Source of the DNA: an uncultured Myxococcales bacterium
Lineage (GTDB): Bacteria; Myxococcota_A; UBA9042
Assembly (NCBI GenBank): GCA_903840165.1
Contig: CAIMEY010000110.1
Location: 1-64,000, forward strand
DNA: 64,000 bases
Direction: 5' to 3'
The notes below the pieces were generated by a model. That model did not search any database. It saw only the letters and a list, made by a program, of their open reading frames with translations, and was not told the origin of the DNA. This document shows, piece by piece, positions 33,782-42,468 of this stretch. Each line of letters opens with the position of its first letter. The first letter of the stretch is position 1. A program made the position numbers and the translations under genes.

Positions 33782-35802
33782 AAATCCTTTCATTGTGCAC
33801 ATTTGCGGCAGTCGTGCTTCCCGCCATCGCCCACGCCGGCGCGCCTATGGCCGAGCCCGAAGCCCTGCCGCCTCTGCCAGGCAGCATTGCCGAGCGCGTC
33901 TATGGCTTTCAGGCCAAGGAAAGGCCTTTGATCGTCCCCACATGGACGGATCCTAACTCCTGGTTCGCTGCGGACTTTGCCGGTCTGCCGGCCTCAGCTT
34001 GGCGGGTCACGCACCATGACGTGACGGCCCAGCTCAATCCGGACACGCAGCACCTAACCTCGACGATTATTGCCACGGTGCATGCCTATGACTCCGGCGT
34101 GAAAGCCCTTGATTTTCTTGTGAGTGATGCCGAATCCATTGCTGCAATTTGGGGGAGCAAAACGCTAGTCGTTACCCAGGCCAGCGTTGGACAGGGGTAT
34201 GCCCAGGCCTCCATCGCCCTTCCTGAGGCGCTGCCGCCGGGGGAGGACGTCACGCTCACGATCACCCGCGACAATGCCCTGGCGTGTGATGCTACGGCGT
34301 TGCTCGGCTTTCACGACTGCGGGTTTACGGCTACGGCGTCCTGGGTTGTGGACGGTTTGCTGTTGAGGCCCTCCGCGGGTACTCATGCGCCGTCAACCGT
34401 GGATTTACACGTCATTACGCCGTCAGGCGCCACCGCTGCCTCGCAATGTACACCAAAGGGCTCCGATCAGCTCGCCGATGGCAACGTCGTTTGGCACTTC
34501 CACATCGCAGATCCAACTGATTTTCTTGGGTTTTCCGTTGGCGCTTACCAACCCTTTGATTTGCCAGCCGTTGCCGGTGCAGCGGGCCAGACCGACCTGC
34601 CACCGATGCGCGTGAATCTGACGGGTTCCTATGTCGACAATGCGCCCGTTATCGGTAAAATGATGCAAGATGTCGTGCAGTTCTATGGTGGTTGGTTCGC
34701 GGGCTTTCCCTGGACTGAATTGCAGATGAACTTGCTCGATGACGCCTTTGTCGGTGGCAACGGCGCTGTCGGGGGCATGTCTCACTTAGGCGGAATCTTT
34801 GCCAGCGCCAGCCTGTTCTCAGCAGTGCCCACGGATTCAGGTACTTGGCTGGGAACAGTCGAGCTCTTGGCCCACGAAATCGGGCATCAGTGGTGGGGCA
34901 ATGACGTGCGACCGCTGATGGTCGGGGAAGTTACCCTCTCGGAATCATTCGCAGAGTTCTCATCCGCGCTCTATGTCGAGCAGCAGATGCAGACCCGCCA
35001 CCTCATCGTCATGGACAACATTCAGTACACCTTTGGCGTGCCGACAAAGAATGACGTGCCGCTTGGTTCTGAAGCCGTATTTAATTCAGCAAGTTACATG
35101 GACATCGTCTACCACAAGGGCGCAGTCGTGATCGACATGCTGCGGCGGCAACTCGGCGACGCAGTGATGAATCAGGCCCTACACGAGTGGGTGAAGCAAT
35201 ATGGCCGTGATTACGCGACTATTGCTGAGCTTCGCGCGGTCATGGAGCAGGTGTCGGGCCAGGACCTTGGCTGGTTCTTTTCCCAATGGTATCAAAAGAA
35301 AGGCTTGATTCGCGCTGAAGTGAGCGGACAGTTCATCAACGACAATGGTCAGTGGCACGTCCATGTCCGCGTTCATCAGGTTGACCCGAAGAATATCAAG
35401 CGGTTCTTGCTGACCGGTGCGGTGTATTTGGCGGCCGGCGGCGATCCCATGCCCTTCACCATGGATGTGGCGGAAATGGACGTGGTCAAGGATATCGTGG
35501 TGCCCAGTCAGCCGGTGCGGGTGCGAACAGACTGGGAACGCTATTTATTGCGCCAATTTGCAACGGGTTTACTCGGTGACACGACCCTCGATGGCGACGT
35601 CGACGGTGCCGATTTCGTCGATACGGCGCTACGTCTGGGCCGCGGCGTGGTGCACGTCAGCAAGAAGGACCCCACGCAGAAGTTCTTTGTCCCCGACACG
35701 GCGTTCAATGAACTCTTTGATCTGGATGCGAGTTTGGGGATTGCGACCGCGGATCTGGACCTCGTCGAGGCCAATCTTGGCACGCAGTCCGACCCGTTCT
35801 AG
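33778..35802 (+). CDS. Secreted M1-family metallopeptidase with C-terminal dockerin-like module
   Basis: A 674-residue protein with Sec signal (ends AIAHAGAP). An N-terminal beta domain (about 75-270) precedes a gluzincin catalytic domain. The zinc site is His366-Glu367-Ile-Gly-His370 with Glu389 (HEXXH-x18-E), and GAVGGM at about residue 330 stands where M1 enzymes have GAMEN. The last 80 residues contain GDTTLDGDVDGADFVDTALR and FDLDASLGIATADLDLVEAN, which align with the two Ca-binding repeats of dockerin type I, separated by an insert of about 35 residues. Coupled to the cohesin-like lipoprotein upstream. Probably an extracytoplasmic aminopeptidase, or a catalytically altered relative. Confidence 0.87.
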   Translation: MKILSLCTFAAVVLPAIAHAGAPMAEPEALPPLPGSIAERVYGFQAKERPLIVPTWTDPNSWFAADFAGLPASAWRVTHHDVTAQLNPDTQHLTSTIIATVHAYDSGVKALDFLVSDAESIAAIWGSKTLVVTQASVGQGYAQASIALPEALPPGEDVTLTITRDNALACDATALLGFHDCGFTATASWVVDGLLLRPSAGTHAPSTVDLHVITPSGATAASQCTPKGSDQLADGNVVWHFHIADPTDFLGFSVGAYQPFDLPAVAGAAGQTDLPPMRVNLTGSYVDNAPVIGKMMQDVVQFYGGWFAGFPWTELQMNLLDDAFVGGNGAVGGMSHLGGIFASASLFSAVPTDSGTWLGTVELLAHEIGHQWWGNDVRPLMVGEVTLSESFAEFSSALYVEQQMQTRHLIVMDNIQYTFGVPTKNDVPLGSEAVFNSASYMDIVYHKGAVVIDMLRRQLGDAVMNQALHEWVKQYGRDYATIAELRAVMEQVSGQDLGWFFSQWYQKKGLIRAEVSGQFINDNGQWHVHVRVHQVDPKNIKRFLLTGAVYLAAGGDPMPFTMDVAEMDVVKDIVVPSQPVRVRTDWERYLLRQFATGLLGDTTLDGDVDGADFVDTALRLGRGVVHVSKKDPTQKFFVPDTAFNELFDLDASLGIATADLDLVEANLGTQSDPF

Positions 35803-35938
35803 CGGCTGAGTCCGCCGTTGCATGGGCCACGAGGCATTTGCACGTTATTTCAAGGGGTCAGGTCGTGGGTTCGCGGTGCCAAGGCGCGCACCCTGATGCG
35901 CTCGGCTCTGTGGTTCTGTGGCTCGATGGCTCTGTGGC

Positions 35939-37540
35939 TCAGGGTGATTTGTTCTTGGAACCTTTGGCATTTTTGGCTTGGCGTCCCGTGGCTGCTGCAG
36001 CGGCGGGTGTCTGTCCGAGCGCCAATCGCGCGATGTCCAGCGTGAAACCGCCATCGCCCAACTCCCCTGCCTCAGCCTGTAAGTCCGCTTCCGTCAACGG
36101 ATGTTCGTCCAGCCACTGCGATGGCAGGGACAGCGTGGCCTGCCGGGGCCCGACCGCCAGGGTCAACTCGGGCAGGGGGCGATCGGAGCGCGAACGATGC
36201 AAAACAACAGCCAATCGCAGGAGAATCGCGAGGCGAAGCAAGCTTTCGGGACGGTTGCTCGGGGCAAACTTGCGCCGTTGAAGGCGAACCAAGTGTGCCA
36301 AGGTCTCCTGGTCATCGCGTGAAAATCCAGGAAGGTCTGCATTTTCAATTAAGTACGCGCCATGCTTGTGATACCCGTTGTAGCTCACTTGCAGTCCGAG
36401 CTCATGCAACTGCGCAGCCCAAGTCAGCCAATGGCCTGCATCTTCACGGAGTTTCCACGGCGCAGTCTGGGCCAGTAGCCCCAAGACGGTGGCCTGCACG
36501 CGGTCGGCCTGTTCCTTGTCGACGGCAAAGCGCTGCCCAAGTTGCGCCACCGTATGATCGCGGGTATCGGCGTGTCGTTGACGGCCGAGCAGATCGTGCA
36601 ACAGACCTTCGCGCAAGGCGAAACTCGATGCGGACATCTCGCTGATTTGCAGGGCGGTGAACAGTCCGAGGAGCACAGCCACGCCGCCCGGCAGCACGGC
36701 TGCTCGATCGCTTTTCAACGCAGGCAGTTGCAGGTTGGCGACGTGTCCGGCCTCAATCATCGCTTTCTGCAGTTTCTCGAGGCCATTCAAGGTAATAGCA
36801 GTAGCGCCGGTCCATTCGCGCAAGATATCCTCAATGGCGCAAATCGTGCCCGAAGAGCCGAGGCACTGCTTCCAGCCGAGGTCGCGCAATCGCTTGAATA
36901 CAGGCTCAATTTCCTGTTGAGCCGCCATGCTCGCTGCGCGCCACGCCGGACGCGCCAAGCTGCCACTGCCAAAGAAGCGCTGGGTGAAGCCGACGCAGCC
37001 CATTTCCAAGCTTTCCGCCCAGATAGGCACAAATCGTTCGCCGACGATGCATTCGGTAGAGCCACCGCCAATGTCGATGACGAGTCGGTGTCCCGCTTGC
37101 TCCTTGGCCCCGTGGGCGACGCCGAGGTAGATGAGTCGGGCTTCTTCGCGTCCACTAATAATTTCAATGGGATGGCCGAGGGCCTGCCTTGCCGTTTCTA
37201 GGAAGCGCCCAGCGTTGGCCGCTCGCCGCAGGGTGCTGGTGCCGACCGCACGAACAGTGCCTGGAGGAAGATCGCGTAATCTTTGGCCAAAGCGTTCCAG
37301 ACACCGCCATCCTCGCTGCATCGACGCGTCATCCATGCGCAGGTCTTGGCCCAGCCCGCCGGCCAAACGCACGGGTTCCTTAAGGCGATCTAGGACTTGC
37401 CAGGAGTCGCCAACCACCTTGGCCAGCAGCAGATGAAACGAATTGGACCCGAGATCGACCGCAGCGAGCACCTGTCCAGGCGCAGTCCGCGCGATCGCGG
37501 CAGCGGGCAGAGCAATGGCGGATGCGGGGGGCAGAGACAT
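35939..37540 (-). CDS. ppx: Ppx/GppA exopolyphosphatase/pppGpp phosphohydrolase family protein
   Basis: A 533-residue protein of the ASKHA fold. AAVDLGSNSFHLLLA is the phosphate-1 loop, AVGTSTLRRAAN the conserved ATSAxR-like block, ISGREEARLIYLG the catalytic Glu segment, and VIDIGGGSTECIVG the phosphate-2 loop. The C-terminal 200 residues are the HD-like helical domain of long Ppx proteins. The final 20 residues are Ala/Lys-rich. AGGAG precedes the ATG by four bases. It degrades polyphosphate and/or pppGpp in the cytoplasm; which one cannot be told. Confidence 0.92.
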   Translation of the reverse strand: MSLPPASAIALPAAAIARTAPGQVLAAVDLGSNSFHLLLAKVVGDSWQVLDRLKEPVRLAGGLGQDLRMDDASMQRGWRCLERFGQRLRDLPPGTVRAVGTSTLRRAANAGRFLETARQALGHPIEIISGREEARLIYLGVAHGAKEQAGHRLVIDIGGGSTECIVGERFVPIWAESLEMGCVGFTQRFFGSGSLARPAWRAASMAAQQEIEPVFKRLRDLGWKQCLGSSGTICAIEDILREWTGATAITLNGLEKLQKAMIEAGHVANLQLPALKSDRAAVLPGGVAVLLGLFTALQISEMSASSFALREGLLHDLLGRQRHADTRDHTVAQLGQRFAVDKEQADRVQATVLGLLAQTAPWKLREDAGHWLTWAAQLHELGLQVSYNGYHKHGAYLIENADLPGFSRDDQETLAHLVRLQRRKFAPSNRPESLLRLAILLRLAVVLHRSRSDRPLPELTLAVGPRQATLSLPSQWLDEHPLTEADLQAEAGELGDGGFTLDIARLALGQTPAAAAATGRQAKNAKGSKNKSP

Positions 37541-37593
37541 CGGACTCCTGACCTACGACGGAAATGCCAGCGCAGCGGACAAGACAGCGGGAA

Positions 37594-38682
37594 CTACATG
37601 CGCAAAACGGCTTCATTTTGTAGGAGAATCTGTTGACGCCAGCGGGCGATTGGCGTCAGTCCGGCCATGAGCTTGTCGGTCTCTGCCAAGACAGTGCCCA
37701 GCGGCGTCAGCACGACGTACGGGTCAAATTCGCAAGCAGGACCCGTGACATCCGGGCCTGACCAGCCAGCCATGAACTCCGTGTCCCCAGCGCAAAGGGC
37801 GCGAACGGCCGCGTGCGCCAAGCGTGCACCGAGCAAACGGTCAAAGGCCGAGGGTGCACCGCCGCGCACGACATGCCCGAGGACGGTCACTCGTGTTTCT
37901 ACATCCGGGAATTCAAGGTGAATTTGCTGATCGACGGCGTGCTTGAGCTGGGCGATATCGAGGCGTACGCCCTCAGCCTTGATCACGATGACGCGGCGTT
38001 TGCCAGGCGAAGAACCATAGGCTTGTCGCATGGTTGCGACGACTTGCTGCACCAGAGCGTCATCGTCGCGTCCTGCTTCGCGCACCAAGACGGCGTCTGC
38101 ACCGGCCGCAATCGCGCAAGTCATCGCTAGGTAACCGCAATCGCGCCCCATGACTTCCACTAGGAAGGTGCGTCGGTGGGCGTCGGCGGTATCGCAAATT
38201 CGGTCGATGGCCTCGACGATTGTATTCATGGCGGTATCAACGCCGATTGCCATGGAAGTACAGGCCAAATCATTGTCGATGGACGCCGGCAGTCCGGCCA
38301 CGCGCAGTTGCCCTTGCATGGTTTGGGCTAGGACTTGAGCGCCGGTCAGCGAACCATTGCCGCCAATCACCAACAACGCTTTGATTCCATGGTTTTGTAG
38401 GACTTCCTTGGCGCGGACCTGTCCTTCAGGCGTGGCGAACTTGGGCGAGCGCGCCGTGCCGAGCAGGGTCCCACCACGGCGCACGGATTCGTCCAGCGCT
38501 CGTAACGTTATGGGACCCATGCGGTTTTCCAGTAGGCCGCGGTAGCCATCCTCGATGCCGAGGACTTCAAGCCCAGCGTCGAGGGCCACGCGAACGCCGG
38601 CACGTACGGCCGCATTCATGCCGGGAGAATCGCCACCAGAGGTTAGAATTCCTAAGCGATCACCGGGTTGTAGCGTGTCCAT
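37594..38682 (-). CDS. pfkA: 6-phosphofructokinase
   Basis: A 362-residue phosphofructokinase, longer than the 320 residues of E. coli PfkA. Motifs: ILTSGGDSPGMNA (ATP loop), GTARSPKF, GGNGSLTGA, PASIDNDL, VEVMGRDCGYLA and HVVRGGAPSAFDR. Two usually invariant sites differ: the GGDGS Asp is Asn, and the catalytic-loop TIDND is SIDND. Gly in GGNGS (not GGDDS) argues for ATP over PPi as donor. AGGAGAT lies eight bases upstream. It is 53 bases upstream of ppx on the same strand, so an operon is plausible. Confidence 0.92.
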   Translation of the reverse strand: MDTLQPGDRLGILTSGGDSPGMNAAVRAGVRVALDAGLEVLGIEDGYRGLLENRMGPITLRALDESVRRGGTLLGTARSPKFATPEGQVRAKEVLQNHGIKALLVIGGNGSLTGAQVLAQTMQGQLRVAGLPASIDNDLACTSMAIGVDTAMNTIVEAIDRICDTADAHRRTFLVEVMGRDCGYLAMTCAIAAGADAVLVREAGRDDDALVQQVVATMRQAYGSSPGKRRVIVIKAEGVRLDIAQLKHAVDQQIHLEFPDVETRVTVLGHVVRGGAPSAFDRLLGARLAHAAVRALCAGDTEFMAGWSGPDVTGPACEFDPYVVLTPLGTVLAETDKLMAGLTPIARWRQQILLQNEAVLRM

Positions 38683-38836
38683 CGCCGATCTCCTGGGTCC
38701 AGATGCGCGCGGACCTACCGCAGAATGCGACGACCAACGGCCTTAGGCAATGGTTGTGTAACCGATTGTGTGGCTGAGAGAATCGTCGTTCATCCCCTGG
38801 AGCGAGCGTCGCGCTTTGGGCCCGGGGCGAGCCCCC

Positions 38837-39973
38837 TTACTCGTACACCATCCACAGCGGGCCGGGGAATAGCCAGCACAGGCCAGCACGCAAGCGATCG
38901 CGCCAGTTTTCCCAGTTGTGGCCGTCGCGTGCCTCGTCGTAACGCACCTCCATGCCAGCGGATTGGAGGAAAGGCACCATGGAGCGATTCTCGTAAATGA
39001 GCGACTCGTAAGTGCCGCAACTGACGTAGACGCGATCAGCTGGGTGGCCTGGGGCCTCGCGAAAGGCGTTGACGAACTTGACCACCTGGTCAAAGGCGCG
39101 GCCGCGGGTGTGGTTGCCGATGTCCGTGAACGCAAAGCTGCCGGACTGTAAAAGCAATTTGCCAAACACGCCGGGATTGCGCCAAGCCACAGATAGAGAG
39201 GCGACACCGCCAAAACTTGCGCCCATCAAGCAACGCTGCGCGGGCGTGCGGAAGATCGGGTAGTTGGCCTCCATGTACGGTAGGACGTCATTAGCAAGGA
39301 ATTCCGCGTGCTTCGGGTCGTTGGGATACTCTGACATCCGCGCGTGCGGGTGTGTCAAGGCGACGATCATCGGCGCCACTTCCAATCGGTGAATCAGATT
39401 GTCTAACACCGCCTTGAGACTGGCATATCTGAGGTAGTCACCGCCGTCATGGACGATGAGCAGCGGATAGCGCCGCGACTTTCGATAGCGCGCGGGCAGG
39501 TACACGGTGATATGCCGCGTGTCGCCGAATGCCGTGTTTTGCAGGTCAATTTCGACCATTTTGCCCTCTCGGGCTTCCGGGTCCGGTTCGCACCAGTCGG
39601 GCACCTGGTAGCCGGCCCCATGGCAAACACTGTTGGCGCCAAAGGGATCGTGGGCCAGTCGGTTGTTGAGCGGGTCGCGAATCCACTGGCCGTGATCGCC
39701 GCGTGTGACCTCAAACTTGTATTCAAAACGCGACTTTTTCGGCAGATCCAGGGACAGGTACCACAGGTCTGTACGCGGAATTCGCTTGAACGTCTGATCG
39801 CTTTGCAGCCCAAAAACCCAATGCCGCAGCCGCACTTGGTCCGCCTTGCCCCTCCAGACGAAGGTCACGTGCGGGCCTTCCACCAGCGGAAACGAGTGGT
39901 TAGCCAGGAAATGGTCGATGTCGGCGGCCCTTAGCGGGTGCTTACGCTCCAACTCTTGAATGGCGAGGATCAT
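38837..39973 (-). CDS. Enterochelin-esterase-like alpha/beta hydrolase with N-terminal CBM48-like domain
   Basis: About 378 residues. ATG 39973 overlaps the S51-like gene stop (ATGA), so it is the chosen start. The N-terminal part (about 30-130: VTFVWRGKADQVRL, WYLSLDLPKKSRFEYKF) is the Fes-type beta-sandwich. The esterase domain follows, with GASFGGVASLS (nucleophile Ser) and DGHNWENW (catalytic His). No signal peptide, so cytoplasmic. In siderophore systems relatives hydrolyse ester bonds of enterobactin, but here the neighbours are a peptidase-like gene and two ATP-grasp ligases, so the substrate may be a different ester. Confidence 0.85.
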   Translation of the reverse strand: MILAIQELERKHPLRAADIDHFLANHSFPLVEGPHVTFVWRGKADQVRLRHWVFGLQSDQTFKRIPRTDLWYLSLDLPKKSRFEYKFEVTRGDHGQWIRDPLNNRLAHDPFGANSVCHGAGYQVPDWCEPDPEAREGKMVEIDLQNTAFGDTRHITVYLPARYRKSRRYPLLIVHDGGDYLRYASLKAVLDNLIHRLEVAPMIVALTHPHARMSEYPNDPKHAEFLANDVLPYMEANYPIFRTPAQRCLMGASFGGVASLSVAWRNPGVFGKLLLQSGSFAFTDIGNHTRGRAFDQVVKFVNAFREAPGHPADRVYVSCGTYESLIYENRSMVPFLQSAGMEVRYDEARDGHNWENWRDRLRAGLCWLFPGPLWMVYE

Positions 39974-41016
39974 GGCTGACCTCCCTGCCGGCTGGCCATG
40001 GGTAACAGAGCGCCATCCATAGCTAATTCGTACGTATCTTCGTTGGCAGATAGCCCGCGGGGACCAAAGCCAAGGCGACAACGCGGGTCCAAGGCGACGC
40101 AGACGCTCGGTGAAAAACGTCGCGCGAACAATGACATGCGGGCCCGGTCCTGCAATTCCAGGCGGCGAGTCGCGTGGGGCAGGGCGACAACGTCCGCAAT
40201 GAGGCCCATGCCCACATCAAAAACCTCTGCATGTCCGGGCCCTTCCGGCGGTCGATCGTGGAACAAGACCACGCGGTCGGTGCACACCATGGCACCAGCC
40301 GACCACGCCATGACGAAGCGTCGCGGCAAATGCGCGGGCACGTCCAGCAGGCGAATGCGGGTCAGCAACGACCCGACGTGACCGCCAGCAATCGCAACAA
40401 TTTCGCAATCTTCAATCAGAGCGGCCACCTCGGCCCGATGTCGCATCAGCGCGGGGCGGCGATGGAGGTGCCAGCGCGCCTCGAATTCACTGTGAATCTG
40501 CCGAATTCGCTTCAGATGATGCTCATCGAGCGTGCGAACGGCCTCAACCGCAGCCGCATACTCGGGTTCGACAAGGTCTGAAGGAGCTGCAAAATCAGCG
40601 AGTTCTCGTGCCGCCTCGAGGGCCTTATGCAGGCGTAAGCGGTACAGTTCCTGCAACTGCCGTACGCGATCTTGCCGCGCACGATGTGCTTGAAACAACT
40701 CTGGATCTGCCTGAAAGACTGCCTCCACGCGTTCATGCAAGCGCAGGTTAACCGCCCGATGGCCGATGGCGTCTTGGAGTTCATTGTCTTCACTTTCGCG
40801 TTCCTGCCAACCTGCTGTGATAGCAGCGATTTTCCCGCGAAGCCCGAGTCGGTCTAGCTCCCCTGTGACCGTGATCGCGTTGCGTTGCGGTCCCAGTAGC
40901 ACTCCTCCACCCATGCGCACTCCTGGCCGCCATCGGCAGCCACGCAGCGGATCTACGTGCAGGTGCCACGTTTTTGCAACTTTGCGTAGCGCTGCAGGCG
41001 TCTGAAGTTGTCGCAT
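39970..41016 (-). CDS. S51-type (dipeptidase E/cyanophycinase-like) class I GATase-fold protein
   Basis: About 348 residues; the frame extends to a TTG at 41121 but conserved-looking sequence starts near ATG 41016. The C-terminal 200 residues carry the S51 pattern: EIVAIAGGHVGSLL, VMAWSAGAMV (nucleophile Ser in the elbow) and VALPHATRRL (candidate catalytic His). The N-terminal 120 residues are helical and charged. It could hydrolyse an isopeptide or Asp-linked peptide bond. Overlaps the esterase start by four bases and is divergent from two ATP-grasp ligase genes, which suggests it acts on, or edits, their product. Confidence 0.75.
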   Translation of the reverse strand: MRQLQTPAALRKVAKTWHLHVDPLRGCRWRPGVRMGGGVLLGPQRNAITVTGELDRLGLRGKIAAITAGWQERESEDNELQDAIGHRAVNLRLHERVEAVFQADPELFQAHRARQDRVRQLQELYRLRLHKALEAARELADFAAPSDLVEPEYAAAVEAVRTLDEHHLKRIRQIHSEFEARWHLHRRPALMRHRAEVAALIEDCEIVAIAGGHVGSLLTRIRLLDVPAHLPRRFVMAWSAGAMVCTDRVVLFHDRPPEGPGHAEVFDVGMGLIADVVALPHATRRLELQDRARMSLFARRFSPSVCVALDPRCRLGFGPRGLSANEDTYELAMDGALLPMASRQGGQP

Positions 41017-41172
41017 CTGCGCGGGCAACGGGGGGCGCTTTTGCCGCCGTGCGGGCCGTGCGACACTGGGCGCGCAAGGGCCTTCTGGGTCCGGTTGCTT
41101 TACGCTGAAACCTGTGAACAATCAGAGTGTTTTAACGGTTTCGCTACGCCACATCGCTCAAGGGGTTGAGTC

Positions 41173-42393
41173 ATGCACGTAATCCTCGTCGCGCCGCATT
41201 TTCCTGCGAATCAACGGCAATTCGCCCGTGCCCTGAAGTCCGTAGGGGCTTGGGTGACTGGAATTGGCGAAGCGTCGCCCAACCAGCTCGATGGTGAACT
41301 GAAATCGTGGCTCGGCGGCTGGGAGCAAGTCTCCAATGTCTGTGATCCCGAAGCGCTTTTGGCAGCCGTGCGGCGGATTCAACAGCGTGGCTGGGTCGAC
41401 CGCTTGGAAGCTACCGTGGAATCGCACGTCATGGCTGCGGCCTATGTCCGTGATCGTACAGGGATTCCTGGCCTTGACGAACACACGGCCAACCTCTGCC
41501 GGGACAAGCCGGACATGAAGGAACACCTGCGCAAACACGGCATTGCTACAGCACAATCTGACGGCGTCGACAGCTTTGCAGCCGCCAAGGCCTTTGCCGA
41601 CCGCGTGGGCTACCCGCTCATCCTCAAGCCGCGCGCCGGCGCCGGAGCGATGGACACGTCGCGCGTCAACAACGAAGGCGAATTGGCCCATGCTTGCAAA
41701 GGGTTTCGCTTCGGTCACGGCGGCTCCGCAGGAATCGAGGAGTACATTGAAGGCCACGAAGGCTTTTACGACACCTTGACCGTAGGCGGCCAAGTGCACC
41801 ATGAGTTCATTTCCCACTATTTTCCCAATGTTTTGGAGGCTATGCGCTCGCGCGATATCCCTCCCTTCTTGCTGACCACCAATCGCATCGATTCCCCCGG
41901 CTATCAAGAGGTGAAGGTACTTGGGCGTAATGTTATCAAGGCGTTAGGACTCGGTACTGCCGCAACGCACATGGAGTGGTTCTTTGGGCCCAAGGGCCTG
42001 AAGTTCAGCGAAATTGGCGCAAGGCCTCCCGGGGTCGGTACCTGGGATTTATACTGTGCGGCCAATGACCTTGACCTGTATCGCGAGTGGGCAATGGCCG
42101 TTGCGCACGGGCGTACCTTGGAGCGACCGTCACGTCGCTACACGGCCGGCATGATCGCGCTTCGGCCGGATCGCGATGGAAGAATCAGTGGTTATACGGG
42201 AGCGGAGGAGGTGCTGCGCGCCGTCGGGCCCTATCTGATCGACTATTACCTGCCGCCGGTGGGCAAGGGGACTCAGCCGGTGGAAGCCGGGTTCATGGCC
42301 AATGCCTGGATGCGGTTGAAACATCCAGATTACGATAAGTTGCATCAGATCATGACCTGGGTGGGACAGACTCTGCACGTGCACGCCCGCTAG
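41173..42393 (+). CDS. ATP-grasp ligase, copy 1
   Basis: A 406-residue protein. MHVILVAPHFPANQ opens the pre-ATP-grasp Rossmann domain. ATP-grasp features follow: YPLILKPRAGAGAMDT (ATP-binding Lys and Gly loop), EEYIEGHEG, and HMEWFFGPKGLKFSEIGARP (Mg-binding Glu and the E-x-G-A-R/N motif). Family chemistry is carboxylate activation by ATP and ligation to an amine or thiol. AAGGGG precedes the ATG. It is followed 75 bases later by a clear paralog and divergent from the S51-like/esterase pair. Acceptor and donor unknown. Confidence 0.88.
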   Translation: MHVILVAPHFPANQRQFARALKSVGAWVTGIGEASPNQLDGELKSWLGGWEQVSNVCDPEALLAAVRRIQQRGWVDRLEATVESHVMAAAYVRDRTGIPGLDEHTANLCRDKPDMKEHLRKHGIATAQSDGVDSFAAAKAFADRVGYPLILKPRAGAGAMDTSRVNNEGELAHACKGFRFGHGGSAGIEEYIEGHEGFYDTLTVGGQVHHEFISHYFPNVLEAMRSRDIPPFLLTTNRIDSPGYQEVKVLGRNVIKALGLGTAATHMEWFFGPKGLKFSEIGARPPGVGTWDLYCAANDLDLYREWAMAVAHGRTLERPSRRYTAGMIALRPDRDGRISGYTGAEEVLRAVGPYLIDYYLPPVGKGTQPVEAGFMANAWMRLKHPDYDKLHQIMTWVGQTLHVHAR

Positions 42394-42468
42394 GCCAGGG
42401 ATCGGACACTTTCCCTTGAATATCATAAACTAAAGCTACTTGTTGTTATCCCTTCCGGCAGGTTAATC

